Below, one piece after another: positions 11,020 through 24,297 of a DNA stretch of 64,000 nucleotides. The stretch lies in assembly GCF_016865585.1 (NCBI RefSeq), contig NZ_JAESND010000005.1, positions 1 to 64,000 on the forward strand, given 5' to 3'. The position numbers were made by a program, and so were the translations under genes. How positions within the stretch are numbered: the first letter of the stretch is position 1; every line of letters begins with the position of its first letter. Below the pieces are notes generated by a model, which worked only from the letters and a program-made list of their open reading frames with translations, did no database searches and was not told where the DNA came from. This stretch comes from Jeongeupia naejangsanensis. GTDB taxonomy: Bacteria > Pseudomonadota > Gammaproteobacteria > Burkholderiales > Chitinibacteraceae.

Positions 11020-11565
11020 GTGGCGGTAGAAGACGTACAGACACTGGATCTGGAACGCGAGCAGACGCGGCTGACCGGCACCCTTGCCGGCGGTGCACTG
11101 CACGGCGCGCTGCAGATCCGCGAGGCCGGCAAGCCGCTGGCCCAGCTGGCCTACGAACAGGGCGCCCTGCACGGGCCGTTCCAGCTGCTGCATCCGAACG
11201 GCAAGCTGGCAGCACGCATGCATTATGCCGACAACGCGCTGCACGGCCCGGCCAGCTTTTTCGGCCCCGACGGCAAGCTGCTGCACACGACCAGCTACCG
11301 GCTCGGCATGCCGCACGGCGATGCCAAGGTCTTCCAGCCGGACGGGCGGGTCGTCCAGCACAGCCGCTACCGGCAGGGCAAGCTGCACGGGCTGCAGCAG
11401 CGTTTCCACGCCAACGGCCAGCTGGCCGAACGCCACCAGTTCGTCGACGGCAAACCGGCGGGGCGGGTCGAAGGCTTTCATACCGACGGCCGGCCGCTTG
11501 ACGCCGACAACAAGCCGATTTCGCGTCTGGCCTGGTGGTGGCGGCGCTGGCAGGGCCACGACTAG
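11020..11565 (+). CDS. MORN/YwqK-like repeat protein, possible VgrG partner or immunity protein
   Basis: This 181-residue protein is built from about five tandem ~22-residue units of the form G-x-LHGPF-x-x-x-x-PNGKLAAR-x-x-Y, the pattern of MORN-variant (YwqK-like) repeats. It ends with a Trp/Arg-rich tail (LAWWWRRWQG). A GTG start at 11020 has GGAAG five bases upstream. It begins 10 bp after vgrG and is probably co-transcribed. Proteins of this repeat type often sit beside polymorphic toxins and VgrG/PAAR genes and are annotated as antitoxins, but the biochemical role is not visible here. Its TAG stop shares a CTAG with the convergent DUF4280 gene. Confidence 0.7.
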   Translation: MAVEDVQTLDLEREQTRLTGTLAGGALHGALQIREAGKPLAQLAYEQGALHGPFQLLHPNGKLAARMHYADNALHGPASFFGPDGKLLHTTSYRLGMPHGDAKVFQPDGRVVQHSRYRQGKLHGLQQRFHANGQLAERHQFVDGKPAGRVEGFHTDGRPLDADNKPISRLAWWWRRWQGHD

Positions 11566-11957
11566 GGCACGAGCGTGGTGACCTGCCCCGGCGACACCAC
11601 CTTGATCACGCCGCCCCAGTTGCACATCAGCGTGCCGCCGGCACTGAGCGCCGGCATGCTGCCCAGCAGCACCGTGGGCGCACCACCGGGAATCCACGGT
11701 GCCGCCGTCACCGGAATGCACGGCATCGGCGTGAGCACGCCCAATGCCGCCGCCGTTGCCGCGATGACGGTCGGGTTGGCCATGCTCTGGCACATCGCGA
11801 ACGGCGTGATGTTGACGATGGGAATGTGGTCCATCAGCGTCGCGGCCGGCATGCTGCCGAGCAGGACACGATTCACCGGCAACACGTTCAGCGGTGCCGG
11901 CGCCATGCCGAAACTGCATTGCAGCGTTGCACCGGCGCAGACGTGAGGCATGGACAT
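11562..11957 (-). CDS. DUF4280 (PAAR-like) spike-tip protein
   Basis: This 131-residue protein has the DUF4280 signature: VCAGATLQCSFG at residues ~6-17, PAATLMDHIP, FAMCQSMANP, LTPMPCIPVT and a closing CNWGGVIKVVSPGQ. The conserved Cys pattern and glycine turns resemble the PAAR proteins that cap VgrG spikes and are commonly linked to T6SS. It is transcribed toward the vgrG-MORN genes, and the two stop codons share a CTAG. As an orphan PAAR-like cap it would join cargo to the VgrG encoded next door; this partnership is inferred from context. Confidence 0.82.
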   Translation of the reverse strand: MSMPHVCAGATLQCSFGMAPAPLNVLPVNRVLLGSMPAATLMDHIPIVNITPFAMCQSMANPTVIAATAAALGVLTPMPCIPVTAAPWIPGGAPTVLLGSMPALSAGGTLMCNWGGVIKVVSPGQVTTLVP

Positions 11958-12047
11958 GGCTTGGGCTCCGAATGATGGTCAGCGGGCACGGCACCGGTCC
12001 GGCCAGCCCCTCTCGAACACAGTGTAAAGCAGCCGCCTGAACCGGCG

Positions 12048-12521
12048 ATGAGGAAAAACAGCGAACGAAAAATCAGGGCGGAACCCGCAACCCTCGCTGC
12101 GCACAGACGCGTCTCCGGTTTCCACGCGGCCCGCGCCGGCGGCCCGATCGGGACCATCCGCATCGGCGTCACCTTCCGCACCGGCGGCAACGGCAAGGCC
12201 CACGCCGAGCACGATTGCACCGCCATTCGCGCCCTCAACCAGATGCGCAACAAGAAGGGAGAGCGGCTGTTTTCCTTCGAAGTCGTTCCGGTCACGCTGC
12301 CTCGCGGCGCAAGTGGTGTCGACACGCCACTGCGCGCCGCACAATCTACATCCCCGGAGCCCCCGCCGCCAATGACACGCAGGAGTGCCGGCAATCTGTT
12401 CCGCGAGGCGAAGCTGATCCTGCAGCAGTACGGCGTGAACATCCGATGCTGCGCCGGTGGCCAAGAAAAAGCCCGGCAGGACATGCCGGGCTTCGGGGGC
12501 GCTGAAACGCTCAGACGTTGA
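12048..12521 (+). CDS. possible small protein of unknown function
   Basis: This 157-residue frame is unrecognised. The stretch 12090-12310 shows the strong third-position G/C use typical of genes in this window, with plausible protein such as [20 protein letters not shown] and [16 protein letters not shown]. The part after ~12310 is proline-rich and less convincing, and the 3' end runs across the ychF terminator and into ychF on the other strand. It could be a real small gene, the remnant of a toxin or effector tail left next to the T6SS cargo, or a fortuitous frame. No ribosome-binding site stands out. Confidence 0.35.
   Translation: MRKNSERKIRAEPATLAAHRRVSGFHAARAGGPIGTIRIGVTFRTGGNGKAHAEHDCTAIRALNQMRNKKGERLFSFEVVPVTLPRGASGVDTPLRAAQSTSPEPPPPMTRRSAGNLFREAKLILQQYGVNIRCCAGGQEKARQDMPGFGGAETLRR
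12464..12491 (-). terminator. rho-independent terminator of ychF
   Basis: A perfect 8-bp stem, GCCCGGCA with TGCCGGGC around a 5-base loop (12471-12491), is followed on the minus strand by a run of five T (12466-12470). It lies 20 bp past the ychF stop. Confidence 0.9.
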
Positions 12522-13602
12522 ACAGGAAGTTCAGCACGTCGCCGTCCTTGACAACGTAGTCCTTGCCTTCGGCGCGCATCTTGCCGACTTCCTTCGCGCC
12601 CTGTTCACCCTTGTACTGGATGAAATCGGCGAACGAAATCGTCTGCGCACGGATGAAGCCGCGTTCGAAGTCGGTGTGGATCACACCGGCGGCCTGCGGC
12701 GCGGTATCGCCGATATGAATGGTCCAGGCACGGACTTCCTTCACGCCGGCGGTGAAGTAGGTCTGCAGGCCCAGCAGCTGGTAGGCCGCGCGGATCAGCC
12801 GGTCCAGACCCGGTTCGTCCTGGCCGATCTCGGCGAGGAACTCGGCCTTGTCGGCGTCGTCGAGCTCGGCGATTTCGGATTCGATCGCTGCGCAGACGGC
12901 GACCACCGGCGCGCCTTCGGCGTCAGCGTGGGCACGGACCTTGTCGAGCAGCGGGTTGTTGTCGAAACCGTCTTCGGCCACGTTGGCGACATACATCGCC
13001 GGCTTGATCGTCAACAGGCACAGCGTCTTGATCGCTAGCTTCTCGTCGTCCGACAGGCCGGCCGAACGCGCCGGCTTGCCTTCGTTCAGGTGCGGCTGCA
13101 GCTTTTCCAGCACCTTGATCAGGGCCTGCGCGTCCTTGTCGCCGCTCTTGGCCTTCTTGCCTTCGCGCTGCATGGCTTTCTCGACCGCGGTCAGGTCGGC
13201 CAGTGCCAGCTCGGTACCGATGACGATGATGTCGTCGATCGGATCGATGCGGCCGGCGACGTGAACGATGTTGTCGTTCTCGAAGCAGCGCACGACGTTG
13301 ACGATGGCGTCGGTCTCGCGGATGTTCGCGAGGAACTGGTTGCCCAGACCTTCGCCCTTGGACGCACCGGCGACCAAGCCGGCGATGTCGACGAATTCGA
13401 CGATGGCCGGCACGATCTTCTGCGGGTTGATGATGGCAGCCAGCTCACCGAGGCGCGGGTCCGGCACTTCGACGATGCCGACGTTCGGTTCGATGGTGCA
13501 GAACGGGTAATTGGCGGCTTCGATGCCGGCCTTGGTCAGTGCATTGAATAGCGTCGACTTGCCGACGTTGGGCAGGCCGACGATGCCGCATTTGAGGCTC
13601 AT
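12511..13602 (-). CDS. ychF: redox-regulated ribosome-binding GTPase/ATPase YchF (OLA1 family)
   Basis: This 363-residue protein is Ych[21 protein letters not shown] (G1) at the N-terminus, the [21 protein letters not shown]3 region, and the C-terminal TGS domain with [20 protein letters not shown] and [18 protein letters not shown]. It is an Obg-related P-loop protein that binds ribosomes and prefers ATP in studied homologues. The ATG at 13602 (MSLKCGIVG) has AAGGA about ten bases upstream; the frame extends 24 codons further without support. It appears monocistronic, ended by a strong terminator. Confidence 0.97.
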   Translation of the reverse strand: MSLKCGIVGLPNVGKSTLFNALTKAGIEAANYPFCTIEPNVGIVEVPDPRLGELAAIINPQKIVPAIVEFVDIAGLVAGASKGEGLGNQFLANIRETDAIVNVVRCFENDNIVHVAGRIDPIDDIIVIGTELALADLTAVEKAMQREGKKAKSGDKDAQALIKVLEKLQPHLNEGKPARSAGLSDDEKLAIKTLCLLTIKPAMYVANVAEDGFDNNPLLDKVRAHADAEGAPVVAVCAAIESEIAELDDADKAEFLAEIGQDEPGLDRLIRAAYQLLGLQTYFTAGVKEVRAWTIHIGDTAPQAAGVIHTDFERGFIRAQTISFADFIQYKGEQGAKEVGKMRAEGKDYVVKDGDVLNFLFNV

Positions 13603-13738
13603 CGGGAAAAATCCTTGATCGATCAATCCCCTGCGCGCGAAACGCACAGCGGGAAAAAACGCCGATTGTAGCATTTTCGGGCGCCAAACCAGGCGGATTC
13701 CGGACGGTATTCGGCCGCAACCGCGGATTGCAGGCGGC

Positions 13739-14689
13739 TCAGAAGCGGTAGCCGAGCCCCAGTTGCAGCACGTCGCTGTCGCGACTGTACGAGGTCAGCA
13801 CGCGATGCCAGGCCGCCCGCAACATCCACGGTCCGGCAAGCCGGTAGCCCGCACCGAGCGAGACCAGCCCCGCCCAGCGCTTGTCGTCGTCGACGGCACC
13901 ACTGCCATTCATGTCGTCGAGCCGGGTCGCGTAGTACGGCCCGATGCCGACACCGATGCTGAAACGGTCGCTGCCGAGGTCGGGCTCGTACCACAACTGG
14001 GCGACGATGCCCTGACGCCGCAGCACGTCGGTGTTCACCTCGTCGAGCCACATCGCAGAGACGGCCCAGTCATCGGCGAAGCGGAAGCTGTACGCGACGC
14101 CGCCACTGAAGGAATTGGGCGAATCGAGGTTGTTGACGATGGCGGCACCGAGCAGCAGCGCCACTTCCTGCCGCCCGGTTGGCCCGTCCTCGGCCCCGGC
14201 CGGCGCACCGTCCAGCCGGTAACCGAGCTGCAGCAGCAGGGCATTGGTGTCGAAGCCGTCGCGTGCCTCGATCCGGTTGTACTGCAGTGCCCAGATCCAG
14301 CCACCGGTGCTCTCGTACTGCAGCGCTGCGCTGTACAGGCCGCCCCAGCCGTGCGAGATCCGGTAACCGTCACCGAGGTTCTGCGTGTCGTAGTAGTAGT
14401 ACGGCCCGGCGCCGGCGGCGAGTCGCCAGCCACCGCCCAGCGGCAAGCCGGCCCACAGTTGCAGCGCCTGACCATCACGACGGTGGCCGCTGACGTGCCC
14501 CTCGTTCAGCCAAGCAAAGCGCATCGACAGCGTCTCGCCCAAAGGCTGGTCGTAACCGATGGCCCAGCCGTAGCTGTTTTCCTCGGGCGCATTGGCCGAC
14601 GTCGCGCCCAGCTGGCCGAACACGCTGCCGGCGTGGCCCGGCATGGCCACACCGAGAGCAACAGCACAAAGGCAGAAGCGGAGCGGCAT
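13739..14689 (-). CDS. predicted outer-membrane beta-barrel protein
   Basis: This 316-residue protein starts with a Sec signal peptide ([20 protein letters not shown]) and continues as alternating amphipathic strands with aromatic girdles (for example [27 protein letters not shown]), ending LGLGYRF with the C-terminal Phe expected for BAM-dependent insertion. I cannot assign a specific family; barrels of this size include transporters, adhesin-like proteins and lipid-modifying enzymes, and no catalytic motif is evident. It is a single gene, divergent from the yihY-like gene. Confidence 0.75.
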   Translation of the reverse strand: MPLRFCLCAVALGVAMPGHAGSVFGQLGATSANAPEENSYGWAIGYDQPLGETLSMRFAWLNEGHVSGHRRDGQALQLWAGLPLGGGWRLAAGAGPYYYYDTQNLGDGYRISHGWGGLYSAALQYESTGGWIWALQYNRIEARDGFDTNALLLQLGYRLDGAPAGAEDGPTGRQEVALLLGAAIVNNLDSPNSFSGGVAYSFRFADDWAVSAMWLDEVNTDVLRRQGIVAQLWYEPDLGSDRFSIGVGIGPYYATRLDDMNGSGAVDDDKRWAGLVSLGAGYRLAGPWMLRAAWHRVLTSYSRDSDVLQLGLGYRF

Positions 14690-14772
14690 CGTCGTCCCCG
14701 TCCGCGCACACCGCTCGATTTCGCCGGAGCACGCGCTTAAGCTGATAACTGTTCCTGACTGGAGTATCGCCG

Positions 14773-15681
14773 ATGTGGGCGCGGATTCACGCCTTGTACC
14801 TGCTGGCCAGACGCGTGGTCGAGAAAACCGTCGAGGGTTTCTTCGACGACGAGCTGATGACGCGCGCCGCCGCACTGGCGTTCTACTCGGCGCTGTCGTT
14901 CGCACCGCTGCTGGTACTGCTGCTGTGGGTGGTCGCCTCGCTCAGCGCCGACTATCAGGGCCGGCTGGTCGAAGGCCTCAACGAAATGGTGGGGCCCAAG
15001 GCAGCCGACGCGGTATCGCTGGTGATCCACAACGCCAGCAGCCGGCCCAGCGTCGGCAACCTGGCCGGCATCATCGGCCTGGGCATCACGCTGATCGCCG
15101 CGTCGGCGGTGTTCGCCCAGCTGCAGGGCGCCCTGAACCGCGTCTGGGGGCTGCGTGCCAAGCCCGGTGCCGCGGTACTAGGCTGGTTGCGCTCGCGCCT
15201 CAATGCACTCGGCCTGCTGCTGGCGGTCGCTTTCCTGCTGGTGATTTCGTTCTCGGCGAGCACGCTGATCCGCGTCTTCGTCGCCGGCAACACGCTGGCT
15301 TGGCAGGGCCTCGAGGCCGGCATCTCGACCGCGGTGTTCATTTTCGTGTTCGCGGCGATCTTCAAGATCCTGCCCGACGCGCAGATCGCGTGGCGCGACG
15401 CACTGGTCGGCGCCACGCTGACCGACGCACTGTTCCTGCTCGGCAAGATCGCCATCGGCGTCTACATCGCCAACAGCGATGTGGGCGGCGCCTACGGCCC
15501 AGCCGGCAGCGTCGTCGTGCTGCTGGTGTGGGTCTACTACTCGTCGCTGATCCTGCTGCTCGGCGCCGAGCTGACCGAGGCGGTGGCCGAGGCACGCGGC
15601 GTTCCGATCCGGCCCAACCTGTACGCCGAACCGATTCCGCCACGCCATCACAAGGCCGCCGAGGACACCCCGGTCGGCTGA
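14773..15681 (+). CDS. YihY/BrkB family inner-membrane protein
   Basis: This 302-residue polytopic protein has about six membrane segments and the YihY/BrkB family motifs: TRAAALAFYSALSFAPLLVL near the N-terminus, WGLRAKPG after helix two, and the C-terminal GAYGPAGSVVVLLVWVYYSS followed by LLGAELTEAVAE. The family was once called ribonuclease BN by error; its true function is unsettled. The ATG at 14773 has GGAG eight bases upstream. Its stop abuts the convergent glmU stop directly. Confidence 0.9.
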   Translation: MWARIHALYLLARRVVEKTVEGFFDDELMTRAAALAFYSALSFAPLLVLLLWVVASLSADYQGRLVEGLNEMVGPKAADAVSLVIHNASSRPSVGNLAGIIGLGITLIAASAVFAQLQGALNRVWGLRAKPGAAVLGWLRSRLNALGLLLAVAFLLVISFSASTLIRVFVAGNTLAWQGLEAGISTAVFIFVFAAIFKILPDAQIAWRDALVGATLTDALFLLGKIAIGVYIANSDVGGAYGPAGSVVVLLVWVYYSSLILLLGAELTEAVAEARGVPIRPNLYAEPIPPRHHKAAEDTPVG

Positions 15682-17055
15682 TTACTGCTTCGGTTTTTCC
15701 GGACGTTGCCAGCCGGTGATTGTCACCTGCTTGGCACGGGCAACGGTCAGCTCGCCCGCCGGCGCGTTCTTGCCGATCACCGAACCGGCGCCGGTCGTCG
15801 CCCGAGCACCGATGGTCACCGGTGCAACCAGCACGTTGTTCGAACCGATGCGTGCCTCGTCCTCGATCACGGTACGGAACTTGTTCACGCCGTCGTAGTT
15901 GGCGGTGATCGTGCCTGCACCGACGTTGACGTCGCGGCCGATCGTCGTGTCGCCGATATAGGTGAGGTGATTGACCTTGGAACCGACACCGACCACCGAC
16001 TTCTTCACTTCGACGAAGTTGCCGACGTGGACGTTCTCGGCCAGCTCGGTCCCCGGGCGCAGCCGCGCATACGGGCCGATCAGGCTGCCCGCACCGATCA
16101 CCGCATCCTCGAGGTGGCAGAACGGGTGGATCACCGCACCATCGGCAATGGTGACGTTCTTTAGCACGCAATTCGCACCGATGCTGACATCGTGGCCAAG
16201 CACGACCTTGCCCTCGAACACGCAGTTGGCATCGACGATCACATCCATGCCGTGTTCGAGCGTGCCGCGCAGGTCGAAGCGGGCCGGGTCGCGCAGCGTG
16301 ATGCCGGCGGTCAGCAGGGCGTGCGCCTGCTGCTGCTGGAAAATGCGCTCGAGCGTGGCCAGCTGGACTTTGTTGTTGATGCCTTCGGCTTCCCAGTGGT
16401 CCTGAGGATGCACCGTCGCCACAGCAACGCCATCGCGCACGGCCAGTGCGATCAGGTCGGTCGCGTAGTACTCGCCCTGGGCGTTGTCGTTCTTCAGCTC
16501 GCCCAGCCAGCCGGCAAGGCGTGCCGTCGGCAGCGCGAGGATGCCGGTGTTCATTTCGCGGATGGCCGCCTGTGCCGGCGTCGCGTCCTTCTGCTCGACA
16601 ATGGCCTGCACCTCGCCTTCAGTGTTGCGGACGATGCGGCCGTAGCCGGTCGCGTCGTCGAGCACGTCGGTCAGGATGCCCATCTTGCCGCCTTCGACCG
16701 TAGCCAGCAGCGCCTGCAGTGTCGATACGCGGGTCAGCGGCACGTCGCCGTACAGCATCAGCGTCACGCCGCCTTCGAGCTGCGGCAACGCCTGTGCCAG
16801 CGCATGGCCGGTGCCGAGTTGTTGTGCCTGATGTGCCCAGGCCAGATCCGTCTGGCCTGCAAAGGCCTTCTGCACCAGCTCGCCGCCATGGCCGTGGACG
16901 ACGACCAGCCTGGCCGGCTGCAGTTGTCGCGCGGTATCGAGCACATGCCCCACCAGCGGCTTGCCGGCGATCTGGTGCAATACCTTGGGCAGCTTCGAAT
17001 ACATGCGCTTGCCCTGACCGGCGGCAAGCACGACAACGTTGAGCGGATGAGTCAT
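15682..17055 (-). CDS. glmU: bifunctional UDP-GlcNAc pyrophosphorylase / GlcN-1-P acetyltransferase GlmU
   Basis: This 457-residue protein is full-length GlmU, which makes UDP-GlcNAc for peptidoglycan and LPS. The N-terminal uridyltransferase domain carries [20 protein letters not shown], and the left-handed beta-helix acetyltransferase half carries hexapeptide repeats such as [33 protein letters not shown] and [17 protein letters not shown]. It follows atpC, separated by a strong terminator, the common betaproteobacterial atp-glmU order. Nothing appears altered. Confidence 0.97.
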   Translation of the reverse strand: MTHPLNVVVLAAGQGKRMYSKLPKVLHQIAGKPLVGHVLDTARQLQPARLVVVHGHGGELVQKAFAGQTDLAWAHQAQQLGTGHALAQALPQLEGGVTLMLYGDVPLTRVSTLQALLATVEGGKMGILTDVLDDATGYGRIVRNTEGEVQAIVEQKDATPAQAAIREMNTGILALPTARLAGWLGELKNDNAQGEYYATDLIALAVRDGVAVATVHPQDHWEAEGINNKVQLATLERIFQQQQAHALLTAGITLRDPARFDLRGTLEHGMDVIVDANCVFEGKVVLGHDVSIGANCVLKNVTIADGAVIHPFCHLEDAVIGAGSLIGPYARLRPGTELAENVHVGNFVEVKKSVVGVGSKVNHLTYIGDTTIGRDVNVGAGTITANYDGVNKFRTVIEDEARIGSNNVLVAPVTIGARATTGAGSVIGKNAPAGELTVARAKQVTITGWQRPEKPKQ

Positions 17056-17140
17056 GACGATCCTGAATCAGCGGGAAAGAATGGCTGCATTGTAGCGCCG
17101 CCGCGCATCCGCGCGGTATCGGGTCAATACCGGTACGGCG

Positions 17141-17179
17141 AAAAAGAAAAACCCCGGTCACAGGACCGGGGTTCTTTTT
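17141..17179 (-). terminator. terminator of the atp operon
   Basis: A perfect 10-bp stem AACCCCGGTC/GACCGGGGTT with a 4-base loop (17150-17173) is flanked by A-rich sequence on one side and TTCTTTTT on the other. It can work in both directions but is placed to end the atpIBEFHAGDC transcript 18 bp after atpC. Confidence 0.93.
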
Positions 17180-17196
17180 GGGGTGCTTGGGGGCGC

Positions 17197-17625
17197 TTAG
17201 TGGCCGCGCTTCTTGAGCTTCTCGAGCACCGCGAGTTTCGCGACCGCTTCGAGCAGTTCGGCTTGCGCCATCGCGAAGTCGACCGCACCGGTTTTGCCCT
17301 TGAGGACTTCTTCGGCACGGCGCTTGGCATCGAGTGCCTTCGCTTCGTCGATGTCGGCACCGCGAATCGCGGTATCGGCCAGCACCGTCACCACGTGCGG
17401 TTGCACTTCAAGCAGGCCGCCCGAAACGTACAGGATCACGTCCGGATCGTTCGAGTTGGCCGGCTTGATCCGCAGCGCGCCCGGGCGGACCCGGGTGAGC
17501 AGCGGTGCGTGCCGCGGCAGGATACCGATCTCGCCCTTGTCGGCAGGCGCCGAGATGAACTCGGCGGTACCGGAGTAGATCAGTTCCTCGGCGCTCACCA
17601 CGTCCACGTGCATGGTCATGGCCAT
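17197..17625 (-). CDS. atpC: F1Fo ATP synthase subunit epsilon
   Basis: This 142-residue subunit has the typical epsilon start [15 protein letters not shown], the [19 protein letters not shown] motif and a C-terminal helical hairpin ([16 protein letters not shown] onward). Epsilon links the F1 rotor to the c-ring and restrains wasteful ATP hydrolysis. It is last in the operon, 11 bp after atpD, and followed by the terminator. Confidence 0.97.
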   Translation of the reverse strand: MAMTMHVDVVSAEELIYSGTAEFISAPADKGEIGILPRHAPLLTRVRPGALRIKPANSNDPDVILYVSGGLLEVQPHVVTVLADTAIRGADIDEAKALDAKRRAEEVLKGKTGAVDFAMAQAELLEAVAKLAVLEKLKKRGH

Positions 17626-17636
17626 CGGCTATCCCC

Positions 17637-19055
<1,419 letters not shown>

Positions 19056-19925
19056 TTAAACCGCTGCAGCGCCGGCGCAGATTTCCGAAAGTTCTTTCGT
19101 AATCGCAGCTTGACGCGTCTTGTTGTACAGCAGTTGCAGATTGCCGATCACCTTGTCGGCGTTGTCGGTCGCGGCCTTCATCGCCACCATCCGGGCTGCA
19201 TTCTCGGAGGCCATGTTTTCCGCTACGGCCTGGTAAACCAGCGCTTCGAGGTAACGGATCATCAGATCGTCGATGACGGTCTTGGCATCCGGCTCGTACA
19301 GGTATTCCCAGTTGTAGCCATGGTCCGGCTGGCCGATGGCTTCACCAGCCAGCGGCAGCAGCTGTTCGACAGTCGGCTCTTGCCTCATGGTGTTGACGAA
19401 CTTGGTGTAGACGAGGCGAACCTCGTCCACTTCGCCCGCGACGTAAGCGTCGACCATGACCTTGATCGGTCCGATCAGCTGCTCGACGTGCGGCGTGTCG
19501 CCCAGACCCACAACGTGCGAAATCACTTTCGCGCCGTTGCGGTTCATGAAGCCGAAGCCCTTGTTGCCAATGGCGGTGACGGCGATTTCCACACCCTTCT
19601 GGTGCAATTCCTTCATCGCATTCAGCGTCAGGCGCAGTGCGTTGGTGTTCAGACCACCGCACAGGCCCTTATCCGACGTGACGACGATGAAACCAACCCG
19701 CTTGACGGTGTCGCGCGATTGAAGGAAAGGATGCGCGTAGTCCACCAGCGCAGCACTCAGGTGGGCCGTGACCTTGCGGATTTTTTCACCGTAAGGCCGG
19801 GCACCACGCATGCGCTCCTGCGCACGGCGCATCTTGGACGTCGCCACCATTTCCATGGCGCGGGTGATCTTCTGCGTGTTTTTGACGCTCTTGATCTTGG
19901 TCCGGATCTCTTTACCGCCTGCCAT
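19056..19925 (-). CDS. atpG: F1Fo ATP synthase subunit gamma
   Basis: This 289-residue subunit forms the central rotor shaft. It has the family's N-terminal [20 protein letters not shown] coiled-coil helix and the C-terminal signature [20 protein letters not shown] with [20 protein letters not shown]. Size and ends are standard. It lies 30 bp downstream of atpA. Confidence 0.98.
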   Translation of the reverse strand: MAGGKEIRTKIKSVKNTQKITRAMEMVATSKMRRAQERMRGARPYGEKIRKVTAHLSAALVDYAHPFLQSRDTVKRVGFIVVTSDKGLCGGLNTNALRLTLNAMKELHQKGVEIAVTAIGNKGFGFMNRNGAKVISHVVGLGDTPHVEQLIGPIKVMVDAYVAGEVDEVRLVYTKFVNTMRQEPTVEQLLPLAGEAIGQPDHGYNWEYLYEPDAKTVIDDLMIRYLEALVYQAVAENMASENAARMVAMKAATDNADKVIGNLQLLYNKTRQAAITKELSEICAGAAAV

Positions 19926-19954
19926 GATTCGATTCCTCTTTAATCAGTTTCGAA

Positions 19955-21496
19955 TCAGTAGGCGTTGCCGGACTTGAAGCTTGCCGCAGCCTTGAGGATG
20001 GTCGCCTCGTCGTCTTCGGAAAGGTTGCCCTTCTCTTCGACGCGAGCCAGTGCCTCGGCAGCGTTGGCCTTCAGGTACGACAGGAAAGCCGCTTCGAAAG
20101 CGAGCGCACGTTCGACCTTGACGTCGTCGTACACACCCTTGTTGATCAGGAGCAGCGTGACGCCGAGCTCGGCCACCTTGAGCGGGCTGTACTGCGCCTG
20201 CTTCATCAGTTCGGTCACGAGCTTGCCGCGTTCGAGCTGCTTGCGGGTGGCTTCGTCCAGATCCGAAGCGAACTGCGCGAACGCAGCCAGTTCACGGTAC
20301 TGGGCCAGCGCCAGACGCACACCGCCGCCGAGCTTCTTGATGACCTTGGTCTGCGCAGCACCGCCGACGCGCGACACCGAGATACCGGCGTTCATCGCAG
20401 GACGGATACCGGCGTTGAACAGGTCGGTTTCCAGGAAGATCTGGCCGTCGGTGATCGAGATCACGTTGGTCGGAACGAAGGCCGACACGTCACCGGCTTG
20501 CGTTTCGATGATCGGCAGCGCGGTCAGCGAACCGGTCTTGCCCTTCACGGCGCCGTTGGTGAGCTTCTCGACTTCGTCGGCGTTGATCCGTGCGGCACGT
20601 TCCAGCAGACGCGAGTGGAGATAGAACACGTCGCCCGGATAGGCTTCGCGGCCCGGCGGACGGCGCAGCAGCAGCGAGATCTGACGGTAGGCAACGGCCT
20701 GCTTGGACAGGTCGTCGTACACGATCAGCGCATCTTCGCCGAGGTCGCGGAAGTACTCACCCATCGTGCAACCGGAATAAGCGGCGATGTACTGCAGCGC
20801 AGCCGATTCGGACGCCGCAGCGGCAACGATGATGGTGTGGGCGAGGGCGCCGTGCTCTTCGAGCTTGCGCACCACGTTGGCGATCGACGAAGCCTTCTGG
20901 CCAATGGCGACATAGATACATGTCACGCCAGTGCCCTTCTGGTTGATGATCGCGTCCAGCGCAACGGCGGTCTTGCCGGTCTGGCGGTCACCAATGATCA
21001 GCTCGCGCTGGCCACGACCGATCGGCACCATGGTGTCGATGGCCTTCAGGCCGGTCTGCAGCGGCTGGTCGACCGATTGACGCGCGATGACGCCCGGCGC
21101 GATCTTTTCGATCGGGCTGGTCAGGTTGGTACCCAGCGGGCCCTTGCCGTCGATCGGCTGGCCGAGCGAGTTCACCACGCGGCCGATCAGTTCGCGACCG
21201 ACCGGCACTTCGAGGATGCGGCCGGTGCACTTGACTTCGTCGCCTTCGCAGATGTGGGTGTATTCACCCAGCACCACGGCGCCGACCGAGTCACGCTCGA
21301 GGTTGAGCGCCAGGCCAAAGGTATTACCCGGGAATTCCAGCATTTCGCCCTGCATCACCTCGGAGAGGCCGTGCACGCGAACGATACCGTCGGTGACCGA
21401 AACAACCGTACCAGTGGTACGGGCTTCAGCGCCTTCGGACAAATTCTGGATCCGGGCTTTAATCAGTTCACTGATTTCAGACGGATTGAGTTGCAT
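19955..21496 (-). CDS. atpA: F1Fo ATP synthase subunit alpha
   Basis: This 513-residue regulatory subunit starts [16 protein letters not shown] and contains the P-loop [13 protein letters not shown], the [14 protein letters not shown] motif and the signature [17 protein letters not shown]. It alternates with beta in the F1 hexamer. The start codon lies 10 bp after the atpH stop. Confidence 0.98.
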   Translation of the reverse strand: MQLNPSEISELIKARIQNLSEGAEARTTGTVVSVTDGIVRVHGLSEVMQGEMLEFPGNTFGLALNLERDSVGAVVLGEYTHICEGDEVKCTGRILEVPVGRELIGRVVNSLGQPIDGKGPLGTNLTSPIEKIAPGVIARQSVDQPLQTGLKAIDTMVPIGRGQRELIIGDRQTGKTAVALDAIINQKGTGVTCIYVAIGQKASSIANVVRKLEEHGALAHTIIVAAAASESAALQYIAAYSGCTMGEYFRDLGEDALIVYDDLSKQAVAYRQISLLLRRPPGREAYPGDVFYLHSRLLERAARINADEVEKLTNGAVKGKTGSLTALPIIETQAGDVSAFVPTNVISITDGQIFLETDLFNAGIRPAMNAGISVSRVGGAAQTKVIKKLGGGVRLALAQYRELAAFAQFASDLDEATRKQLERGKLVTELMKQAQYSPLKVAELGVTLLLINKGVYDDVKVERALAFEAAFLSYLKANAAEALARVEEKGNLSEDDEATILKAAASFKSGNAY

Positions 21497-21506
21497 TAAA
21501 AATCTC

Positions 21507-22043
21507 CTAGCTCTTCAGGCTCGTCGCGAGGGCAGAAAGCTTGCCGGCCACGGACGCATCAATCACCACATCGCCGACCGTCACTTTGACGCCGCCGATC
21601 AAGTCGGGATTGACGCTGACCTGTGCAGCCACCTTGCGTTGCAGATGGTTTGCCAGCGCGGTCTTGAGCTCGGCCACTTGCGCATCTTCGAGCGGGAAAG
21701 CCGACACGATGTCAGCCTCGACCTCACCTTCTTCGGCAGCCTTGTAGGTTTCGAACAAAGCCGAAATCTGCGGCAGCGCGGTGAAGCGGCGGTTTTCCAG
21801 TACGACGGCAACGAAGTTGTTCACCTCATCGCTGACGTTCCCGCCCAAAAGCCCGGCGAGCAATTGCTGAACCTGAGCAGCGGAATACTTGGGATTGGCC
21901 ACAACGTTATCGGCGAGCGGGTCCTGAGCGATCAGGGACAGCGTACCGAGCACGTCCGACCACTGACCCAGCGTACCGGCGTCTTTCGCAAGGCGAAACA
22001 CGGCTTCGGCGTAGGGTCGAGCGACGGTGATGAGTTCTGCCAT
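21507..22043 (-). CDS. atpH: F1Fo ATP synthase subunit delta
   Basis: This 178-residue peripheral-stalk subunit starts with [14 protein letters not shown], the family hallmark, and ends with [22 protein letters not shown], the conserved C-terminal strand region. Delta anchors the b-subunit stalk to the top of F1. It is 7 bp from atpF. Confidence 0.97.
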   Translation of the reverse strand: MAELITVARPYAEAVFRLAKDAGTLGQWSDVLGTLSLIAQDPLADNVVANPKYSAAQVQQLLAGLLGGNVSDEVNNFVAVVLENRRFTALPQISALFETYKAAEEGEVEADIVSAFPLEDAQVAELKTALANHLQRKVAAQVSVNPDLIGGVKVTVGDVVIDASVAGKLSALATSLKS

Positions 22044-22050
22044 GGCTGTC

Positions 22051-22521
22051 TTACAGTTCCGCTTTGAGAGTATTCAACAGCGCGGCGTGCTTGGTTGCAT
22101 CGATCTCGGACCTGAGAATCTTCTGCGCACCGGCGACGGCGAGGTCTGCAACCTGCTGACGCAACACTTCCTTGGCTTGTTGAACCTGCTGTTCGATATC
22201 GGACTGCGCACCCTTGATCAGGCGCTCGCCTTCCAGCTTGGCCACATCCTTCGCTTCGTCGACGAGTTGCGCTGCGCGCTTCTCGGCTTGGGCGATGATT
22301 TCAGTGGCTTGCTGTTTGGCTTCGCGCAGCTTGTCGGCCGACGACTTCTCGGCATTCGCCAAGTCTTGCTTGGCGCGGTCTGCTGCGGCCAAGCCATCGG
22401 CGATACGCGTCGCGCGCTCGTCCATCATCCGGGTCAGCGGAGGCCATACGAACTTCATCGTGAACAGGATCAGGATCGCAAAAGTGATCATCTGACCCAG
22501 CAGGGACATATTGATATCCAC
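22051..22521 (-). CDS. atpF: F1Fo ATP synthase subunit b
   Basis: This 156-residue protein has one N-terminal membrane helix (LLGQMITFAILILFTMKFVWPP) and a long, highly charged Ala-rich helix that dimerises as the peripheral stalk. Its length matches E. coli subunit b (156). Conserved FVWPPLTRMMDERATRIADGL is present. Confidence 0.97.
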   Translation of the reverse strand: MDINMSLLGQMITFAILILFTMKFVWPPLTRMMDERATRIADGLAAADRAKQDLANAEKSSADKLREAKQQATEIIAQAEKRAAQLVDEAKDVAKLEGERLIKGAQSDIEQQVQQAKEVLRQQVADLAVAGAQKILRSEIDATKHAALLNTLKAEL

Positions 22522-22565
22522 GCTGAACGTCCTCCAGTTAAAGGTTGAAGCGGGGGCTTAGAAAA

Positions 22566-24095
<1,530 letters not shown>

Positions 24096-24119
24096 ATCTA
24101 CCGCCCGCAAAGCCCCGCG

Positions 24120-24149
24120 ATTATACGGAGCCGTGTTGATACGCGTCAA
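24120..24149 (-). promoter_or_regulatory. sigma70 promoter of the atp operon
   Basis: On the minus strand TTGACG (24149-24144) and TATAAT (24125-24120) are separated by 18 bases, a near-consensus sigma70 promoter. Transcription would begin near 24113, about 18 bases before the atpI ATG, which fixes that start choice. Confidence 0.82.
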
Positions 24150-24213
24150 TTTTCACACATTGACGAGCTGAAATTCCTTGCAGGCCATACGTAATACGCT
24201 ACATATGGTTGCG

Positions 24214-24227
24214 TGTAGTTAACTACA
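24214..24227. promoter_or_regulatory. perfect 14-bp palindrome TGTAGTTAACTACA between parB and atpI
   Basis: TGTAGTTAACTACA is identical on both strands. It lies about 65 bp upstream of the atp -35 box in the 200-bp parB-atpI gap. A dimeric regulator could bind it, but which one is unknown. It does not resemble the parS consensus. Confidence 0.4.
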
Positions 24228-24297
24228 TGTTCTGCCTACATCCGCAGCCCGACCTTGATCCAGCTCAGGCTTGCGGCGCACTGCATTGGTGCAACGG

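Noticed and set aside
24096-24149. Longer AtpI starting at TTG 24149
   Set aside because: The -35 and -10 boxes of the atp promoter lie inside that extension, so it would not be transcribed.
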